This document shows, piece by piece, positions 6,855 to 9,599 of a stretch of DNA of 9,599 bases (within the stretch, counting starts at the first letter, position 1; every line of letters begins with the position of its first letter). Origin of the DNA: JAMCQB01 sp947085305 (GTDB lineage: Bacteria; Nitrospirota; Thermodesulfovibrionia; Thermodesulfovibrionales; UBA9159); assembly GCA_947085305.1 (NCBI GenBank), contig CAMTVV010000004.1:1-9599 (forward strand), in the 5' to 3' direction. Made by a program: the position numbers and the translations under genes. The notes under the pieces were generated by a model. It saw nothing but the letters and a program-made list of their open reading frames with translations, searched no databases and was not told the origin of the DNA.

Positions 6855-7205
6855 ATGCCGGACAAGAGAACAGCTCTTATCATAGACGACGATGAAGAGA
6901 TCAGCGGGTTTCTCCTGGAAGTGTTGAGGTTGGAGGGTTTCGAGGTTTGCCGCTGCGGCAACGGCATGTCCGCCCTCGCTCTTTTACGGGAAAAATGTTT
7001 TCACGTAATTGTAACCGATTATCATATGCCCGGAATGAACGGCGCCGATATTACGCAATCGCTGCGTCTTCAGTGTCCCGGTTCTTTTATTGTCGGCATA
7101 AGCGCAGAGCATAAAGAAAAGGATTTTCTTGAAGCCGGCGCCGACGCCTTTTTGAAGAAGCCTTTCTCTTTGAAGAAACTCGTCGCAATGGTTAATGAGA
7201 GATGA
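6855..7205 (+). CDS. Stand-alone receiver-domain response regulator
   Basis: A single CheY-like receiver domain of 116 residues with no output domain, so it probably acts by protein contact or phosphotransfer. Acidic pocket residues lie in LIIDDDEE (D11-D13). The phosphoacceptor is D55 in VTDYHMPGMNG, the switch Ser is S83 (VGISAE), and the conserved Lys is K102 in FLKKPFS. All needed residues are present, so it should be phosphorylatable. The ATG at 6855 is preferred over the TTG at 6843, with GGGAAGG just upstream. No histidine kinase is in the window, making it an orphan regulator. It is divergent from the XRE gene and has its own strong promoter. Confidence 0.93.
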   Translation: MPDKRTALIIDDDEEISGFLLEVLRLEGFEVCRCGNGMSALALLREKCFHVIVTDYHMPGMNGADITQSLRLQCPGSFIVGISAEHKEKDFLEAGADAFLKKPFSLKKLVAMVNER

Positions 7206-7229
7206 CGCTATTGCTCTAAGAGCTTTAAT

Positions 7230-7252
7230 AAAGAGCTTCTTATCGGCTCTTT
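7230..7252 (+). terminator. Weak stem-loop after the response regulator gene
   Basis: AAAGAGC (7230-7236) pairs with GCTCTTT (7246-7252) around a 9-nt loop, 25 nt after the stop codon. It is followed by a short pyrimidine run only, so it may be a weak terminator. Confidence 0.35.
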
Positions 7253-7292
7253 CTCAAAGTGAGAGGGTAAAGTGTTTAGAAAGTCTTTTTTA

Positions 7293-7463
7293 TTCCCCCT
7301 TAGTAAAGGGGGATACAGGGGGTTGTTTAAAGCAATCAGTATAAAATAACCTTAAAACATGCAAAAGTATCAAGGACTTTGCTTCATAAATAAATACCAA
7401 TTGATGGACAGCATGAATGCAAGTCATGACAACCCCCTAACCCCCTGGTTTTTTAAGGGGGAA
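7293..7463. mobile_element. MITE-like 171-bp element with G/C-tract inverted ends
   Basis: The left end (7293-7326) runs TTCCCCCTTA, spacer, AAAGGGGG, ATACA, GGGGG, TTGT. The right end (7429-7463) is its inverted counterpart: ACAA, CCCCC, TAA, CCCCC, a T-rich spacer, AAGGGGGAA. Each end has its own internal hairpin. The roughly 100-bp core is AT-rich and non-coding. TTA occurs on both outer flanks (7290-7292 and 7464-7466), a possible 3-bp target duplication, though so short a match can be chance. The ends share their design with the repeats around the DUF559 sequences further right. Confidence 0.6.
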
Positions 7464-7590
7464 TTACCCACTTGAAATGAGAAAGAACCTTCTTATCTGT
7501 GTAGGAATATCGGGTTTCACCCGGCCAAACATCTTTACAACGATTGACTCGTTCAAGGTATAGATTCATAAAGGAAGCCTTTAATCTTCC
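7464..7590. other. Unassigned stretch between the MITE-like element and the chimeric remnant
   Basis: The minus strand holds a 30-codon open frame (7556-7464, TTG start, containing KMFGRVKPDIPTQIRRFF) that stops exactly at the edge of the MITE-like element. I do not recognise it. A small CGGGT/ACCCG hairpin with a 3-nt loop lies at 7511-7523. Nothing else could be supported here. Confidence 0.2.
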
Positions 7591-7731
7591 CTATTCACCT
7601 ATCCTGATACGCCACCTTGAGCCGCCACCACTGAGTTTCTTGGAATTGTGCGGTCTCGGCTCATCATATATTCCCAGACTGAGTTTCCGACGTCGCTGTT
7701 TCAGGGATGGATCATTCCGTATGAGCTTCAT
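7591..7731 (-). pseudogene. Chimeric remnant: DUF559 N-terminus joined to RelE-toxin fragment
   Basis: A 46-codon frame that starts at an ATG abutting the upstream repeat. Residues 1-17 (MKLIRNDPSLKQRRRKL) are the N-terminus of a DUF559 protein and match the DUF559 pseudogene at 9127 nearly base for base. From residue 18 the sequence changes to SLGIYDEPRPHNSKKLSGGG and RWRIRIGE, a close match to the middle of RelE/ParE-superfamily toxins (pattern PRPxxxKKL..., YRIRxGEYR). The frame then ends in TAG where the toxin would continue with GEYR. Neither parent protein is complete, so this is a recombination junction, not a working gene. Expression as a small peptide is possible but unsupported. Confidence 0.65.
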
Positions 7732-7770
7732 AACGCCCCCTCGCCCCCTTTTATCTTAAGAGGGGGTAAT
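7730..7770 (-). repeat. G/C-tract repeat in front of the chimeric DUF559 start
   Basis: On the minus strand the order is ACCCCCTCTTAAG, ATAAAAGGGGG, CGA, GGGGG, CGTTAT, and the last bases run into the ATG at 7731. It is nearly identical to the repeat at 9126-9162, and the flanking 5' coding bases are shared as well, so this is a duplicated module end. Confidence 0.7.
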
Positions 7771-7780
7771 GCTCACCTGC

Positions 7781-7985
7781 CTATCCTTCAAATATCTTCC
7801 TTTCCTCTTCCGTCACCCCATACAGCTTATAAACAATCTCAGCTATCTTCTCATCCGTGATCGCTATCTCACGCTCGATCTTCTCGCGCTCGGCGGACGG
7901 GGGAAGGGGGGCTTTCTTCTCATGAAGTTCGAGCATCCTGTCGACGAGGGAGACGAGTTTATCATAGAAATTCGATATGGTTCTT
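7781..7985 (-). pseudogene. 3' remnant of an R-M adenine methyltransferase (C-terminal tail)
   Basis: The minus strand is open from a TGA near 7986 to a TAG at 7781-7783 and has no usable start. It reads FYDKLVSLVDRMLELHEKK, then a charged helical stretch, then EIVYKLYGVTEEERKIFEG. This is the characteristic end of large Eco57I/TaqI-like type IIG or N6-adenine methylase proteins (pattern YDxLVxLVdrMLxLH ... iyxLYGLTeEEixIVEG), which lies after the target-recognition region. All of the catalytic methylase is missing. Its 5' edge overlaps the last 24 nt of the DUF5615 gene. A repeat and DUF559 start follow 10 nt after its stop, the same order as at 9186-9127. Loss of function is certain; the parent family is recognised by motif only. 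Confidence 0.7.
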
Positions 7986-8282
7986 CATATCCTTATTGGT
8001 CAGAATATTTACGATCAATTCTACGCCTCTGACGCATTGCCCGATGGAAACATTTTTTGAATGAGCAAATATTATCCCATGATGGTCAAATTTGTCCGCC
8101 ATTATCAAAAAATCATTATCATGGGTCAAAATTACGGCATTCATTTCAGATGCTTTCTTGAGATGGAATTCGTCCGATTTGCCTACGTGTCCAAGCTCGA
8201 CTGCGCAGACGATTTCTACTCCACGTCTCAGTAATCCCTCAACAATAGATTGCTCTATATTTTCGTCAGCGTAAATCTTCAT
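7962..8282 (-). CDS. DUF5615 PIN-like toxin candidate
   Basis: A 106-residue protein of the PIN-like/DUF5615 group, found as the putative ribonuclease partner of DUF433 proteins. It opens with MKIYADENIEQSIVEGLLRRGVE, the typical start with acidic D6/E7. It continues with a GKSDEFHLKKASEMNAVILTHDNDF block, in which D37, E38, D55 and D57 could supply the metal-binding acidic cluster. The ATG overlaps the DUF433 stop by 4 nt (8279-8282), so the pair is translationally coupled. The last codons (KNHIEFL) lie over the edge of an R-M remnant. The gene looks full length and intact. The ribonuclease role is a family inference, not shown by the sequence itself. Confidence 0.8.
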   Translation of the reverse strand: MKIYADENIEQSIVEGLLRRGVEIVCAVELGHVGKSDEFHLKKASEMNAVILTHDNDFLIMADKFDHHGIIFAHSKNVSIGQCVRGVELIVNILTNKDMKNHIEFL

Positions 8283-8590
8283 CCAAGTCTTGTTTTGAGC
8301 TTGGAAGGATACCTTTTCTTCATCTGGGCGAGAATGGCCTGGTCTTCCCGATATTTCTTGTCAAGCACGTTCTTGTGTTCATAGTAATAAGAGAGAGCGT
8401 CATGGACCTGCTCAAGCTTCAGATGAGGGTACTCATCGATAATTCTGTCGGCACTTATCCCCATACGCTCATATCTGACGGCAATATCCATCACCTTAAT
8501 TCGGGTGCCGCTGATGACAGGTTGCCCGCCTGAAATTTTAGGGTTAAGCGATATATACGGATGCTTCGTTTTTCTTTCCGCCACCGGCAT
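8279..8590 (-). CDS. DUF433 antitoxin candidate
   Basis: A 103-residue protein of the DUF433 (COG2442) family, a winged-helix-like fold proposed as the antitoxin to DUF5615 toxins. The core HPYISLNPKISGGQPVISGTRI, then DIAVRYERMG, DEYPHLKLEQVHDALSYYYEH (about residues 10-72) is the complete family signature GxPvIxGTRixV ... yPxLxxxqvxxAlxYYxxH. A charged tail (DKKYREDQAILAQMKKRYPSK) follows and may bind the toxin. The ATG at 8590 is preceded by a strong AAAGGAGG (8606-8599) 8 nt upstream, whereas the toxin gene has none and relies on the ATGA overlap, favouring antitoxin excess. A TAAAAT box lies about 30 nt upstream of the ATG, but without a convincing -35. Confidence 0.88.
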   Translation of the reverse strand: MPVAERKTKHPYISLNPKISGGQPVISGTRIKVMDIAVRYERMGISADRIIDEYPHLKLEQVHDALSYYYEHKNVLDKKYREDQAILAQMKKRYPSKLKTRLG

Positions 8591-8720
8591 AGGTTTGTCC
8601 TCCTTTATGCCCTTATTTTACCTGAACTCACTACTGAAATCATTGGCCACAAGCCACTACTGCCTAACGATAACCAGCCTGTCCCCTTTTCTCTGTGCTC
8701 TCAAATAAGCGAATATGCGA
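8591..8720. other. Upstream region of the DUF433/DUF5615 pair
   Basis: Non-coding on both strands. It contains the Shine-Dalgarno of DUF433 (8599-8606) and a minus-strand TAAAAT that could be its -10. No operator dyad of useful length was seen. A minus-strand GGGGACAGGCTG segment resembles REP-type sequence only loosely. Confidence 0.35.
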
Positions 8721-8759
8721 TTAGCCCTCAACGATCTTCCTCTCCTACTCCGTCACCCC
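8721..8759 (-). pseudogene. Short R-M methyltransferase 3' end remnant
   Basis: The minus strand reads GVTE, stop, ERKIVEG, stop in one frame, directly after the repeat at 8752-8789. The DNA is closely similar to the end of the remnant at 7781 (GGGGTGACGGA, then AGGA, AGGAAGAT, TTGA), with a point change making the TAG at 8745-8747. It is also the frame in which the DUF559 pseudogene terminates. Confidence 0.55.
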
Positions 8760-9127
8760 TCTTGAGGTAAGAGGGGATGGGGGAGTTATCTCCTGAGCTA
8801 TCATGTCTAAGACGCTATTTGTCTCCTGAAGTACTTCATGATTCCAAAACCGCATCATGTCTATCCCCTGCGATTTCAGATACGCTGAACGGGCCGCATC
8901 ATACTTCTTGTTGTCATTCTCAGCATGCTGTCCGCCATCCAATTCAATGGCAAGCTTCAGTTTAGGACAGTAAAAGTCTAAGATGTACGGTCCTGCGCTA
9001 TATTGGCGAACGAATTTCAATTCGAGAAACCGCCTATCCCTTACATGCGCCCAGAAGGCTTGCTCCGCTTCCGTCTGGTTTCGCCTGAGTTCGCGACGTC
9101 GCTGGGATCATTCCGTATGAGCTTTAT
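8745..9127 (-). pseudogene. DUF559 endonuclease-fold protein, start codon lost and frameshifted
   Basis: DUF559 proteins are small Vsr-like/PD-(D/E)XK nuclease-fold proteins of unsettled role. The body is intact in one frame from about 9105: ELRRNQTEAEQAFWAHVRDR, LKFVRQYSAGPYILDFYCPK, AIELDGGQH, YDAARSAYLKSQGIDMMRFW, then NSVLDMIAQEI. The putative active residues D and E (ILDFYC, AIELDG) are kept. Compared with the duplicate start at 7731, the initiator ATG is ATA (9127-9125), and a 10-nt segment is missing after ATGATCC, shifting the frame. Restoring 10 nt makes the whole region exactly 131 codons. No ATG/GTG/TTG exists between the in-frame TGA and the TTG at 9020, so only a protein lacking the first 40 or so residues could be made. 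The last 12 codons are supplied by the downstream repeat. Confidence 0.8.
8752..8789 (+). repeat. Inverted G/C-tract repeat, downstream end of the DUF559 unit
   Basis: Plus strand: CACCCCTCTTGAGG, TAAGAGGGG, AT, GGGGG, AGTTAT. It is the inverted counterpart of 9126-9162 and includes an internal hairpin (CCCCTCTT with AAGAGGGG). It encodes the TPPSPLTSRGV tail of the DUF559 frame. Confidence 0.7.
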
Positions 9128-9162
9128 AACGCCCCCTCGCCCCCTCTTATCTCAAGGGGGGG
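9126..9162 (-). repeat. Inverted G/C-tract repeat, upstream end of the DUF559 unit
   Basis: Minus strand: CCCCCCCTTGAGATAAGA, GGGGG, CGA, GGGGG, CGTTAT, ending inside the mutated DUF559 start codon. With 8752-8789 it brackets a unit of about 411 bp, an arrangement like terminal inverted repeats. It is nearly identical to 7730-7770. Confidence 0.72.
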
Positions 9163-9185
9163 TATTTTTCCCGATCTGATAACTC

Positions 9186-9356
9186 TCACCCTTCAATTAT
9201 TTCCCTCTCCTCTGAATGCCTTTAGTGGAAATCTATCCTGACCTGCGCCTCAGGATAGCCTTTTGAAAGATAGTGGGTTTTGTCCTTTTCGAACTTTGTA
9301 ACGAGGCTCTGGAGTTTTTCTTTGAAGGAACTGATATCAGCCGCTGTTGCCGACAT
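9186..9356 (-). pseudogene. Internally deleted R-M methyltransferase: N-terminus joined to C-terminus
   Basis: The ATG at 9356 opens a 44-codon frame: MSATAADISSFKEKLQSLVT, then KFEKDKTHYLSKGYPEAQVR and IDFH, then TAA. This is the usual N-terminus of large N6-adenine methylase/restriction proteins (pattern F..KL..LV.kF..dk..YLSk.Y.EaQvR.dFi). After the TAA the same frame continues R-H-S-E-E-R-E-I-I-E-G and stops (TGA 9186-9188), which is the extreme C-terminus of the same family (compare ERKIFEG at 7781). Roughly the entire methylase and target-recognition portion has been deleted between codons 44 and 46. The start is fixed by an in-frame TAA two codons upstream. The gene is non-functional. 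Confidence 0.75.
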
Positions 9357-9361
9357 GGCAT

Positions 9362-9370
9362 ATTATAGCA
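9362..9370 (-). promoter_or_regulatory. Extended -10 element before the deleted R-M gene
   Basis: TGCTATAAT on the minus strand combines a perfect -10 hexamer with the TGn extension. It lies only 5 nt before the ATG at 9356, so a transcript from it would start at or next to the start codon (leaderless or nearly so). No -35 match was found. Confidence 0.45.
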
Positions 9371-9473
9371 AAAGAGGCAGCGTAGGGCCATTATCGCTTT
9401 TCTGCTTTGAGAATGCGAACAGGCGTTGCCTTGGCTGTGTTTTCCGGGAGAGGGCAGGGCGCGTACATCAAAC

Positions 9474-9508
9474 AAAGAAGGCCCGGTGATTATCACCGGG
9501 CCTTCTTT
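9474..9508 (-). terminator. Strong bidirectional terminator of the rRNA operon
   Basis: A perfect 17-bp inverted repeat (AAAGAAGGCCCGGTGAT, one central T, then its complement). On the minus strand it begins about 8 nt after the 5S rRNA end and is followed by TTTGTTTG within the descending U tract; the plus strand also has TTCTTTTATTT. It marks the end of rRNA transcription and insulates the debris region beyond it. Confidence 0.9.
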
Positions 9509-9516
9509 TATTTAAT

Positions 9517-9599
9517 CCGGCAGCGACCTACTTTCCCAAGACCTCGCGGTCAGAGTATCATCGGCCCTGGAGGGCTTAACTTCCGTGTTCGGAATGGGA
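9517..9599 (-). rRNA. rrf: 5S ribosomal RNA, 3' part (continues beyond the window)
   Basis: Reading the minus strand, the sequence TCCCATTCCGAACACGGAAG, then TTAAGCCC, then a late GGTCTTGGGAAAGTAGGTCG block ending CTGCCGG is the conserved 5S rRNA core and 3' stem strand. About 83 of roughly 117 nt are inside the window; the 5' strand of the terminal stem lies outside. The gene is the last of an rRNA operon transcribed leftwards, and the terminator at 9474-9508 follows. Confidence 0.95.

Noticed and set aside
7544..8032. Three overlapping plus-strand frames of 70-87 codons
   Set aside because: They are antisense to the repeat, the R-M remnant and the DUF559-RelE chimera, and are proline-rich because they translate the C-tracts.
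7293..9162. Possible CRISPR array from the repeated G/C tracts
   Set aside because: The repeats are in opposite orientations, irregularly spaced (from about 100 to about 960 bp apart) and differ in length; no regular repeat-spacer pattern and no cas gene.
9233..9496. 87-codon minus-strand frame and a 69-codon plus-strand frame at 9280-9489
   Set aside because: The minus frame is a different phase from the recognisable R-M N-terminus, and both run into the rRNA terminator hairpin; neither resembles a known protein.

Overview
The window reads as a bacterial chromosome of intermediate GC content. Candidate lineages are Nitrospirota or deltaproteobacterial-type groups; this is inferred only from gene content (GatAB, bacterial Ino1 with a CDP-alcohol phosphotransferase, an XRE regulator, several toxin-antitoxin pairs), and no marker here fixes the lineage.

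Left part (1-3293, + strand). A 5'-truncated IS1/InsA-like zinc-ribbon/HTH protein overlaps the start of a small heat shock protein (Hsp20). Then come myo-inositol-1-phosphate synthase (ino1) and, 3 nt later, a CDP-alcohol phosphatidyltransferase with an ERPER motif like that of actinobacterial phosphatidylinositol-phosphate synthase. Together these look like a two-gene route from glucose-6-phosphate to an inositol phospholipid. A short AT-rich palindromic patch follows, then a textbook mazEF module with a sigma70 promoter and a dyad next to its -10 box.

Middle part (3341-7252). gatB and gatA (ATGA overlap, - strand, no gatC beside them) encode the tRNA-dependent amidotransferase core. An XRE-type repressor gene (- strand) is divergent from a stand-alone receiver-domain response regulator (+ strand). 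The regulator has a near-consensus TTGACA-17-TATAAA promoter whose spacer is almost entirely filled by a 19-bp dyad, a likely repressor operator.

Right part (7253-9599). This is a graveyard of mobile and defence genes lying just downstream of an rRNA operon: the 5S rRNA 3' part and a strong terminator are at the right edge, - strand. It holds an internally deleted restriction-modification (R-M) methyltransferase gene (44 N-terminal codons joined in frame to the last codons), two further remnants of 3' ends of the same family, a DUF559 (Vsr-like endonuclease fold) pseudogene flanked by inverted G/C-tract repeats, a second DUF559 5' end fused to a RelE-toxin fragment, and a 171-bp MITE-like element with related ends. 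In the middle sits an intact-looking DUF433/DUF5615 antitoxin-toxin pair. The recurrent order 'R-M 3' end, repeat, DUF559 5' end' occurs twice. The flanking of DUF559 by repeats that also bound a non-coding MITE-like unit is the most interesting signal: it suggests a small, poorly described mobile element built around DUF559.

All family calls are from recognising sequence motifs by eye; no database search was possible.
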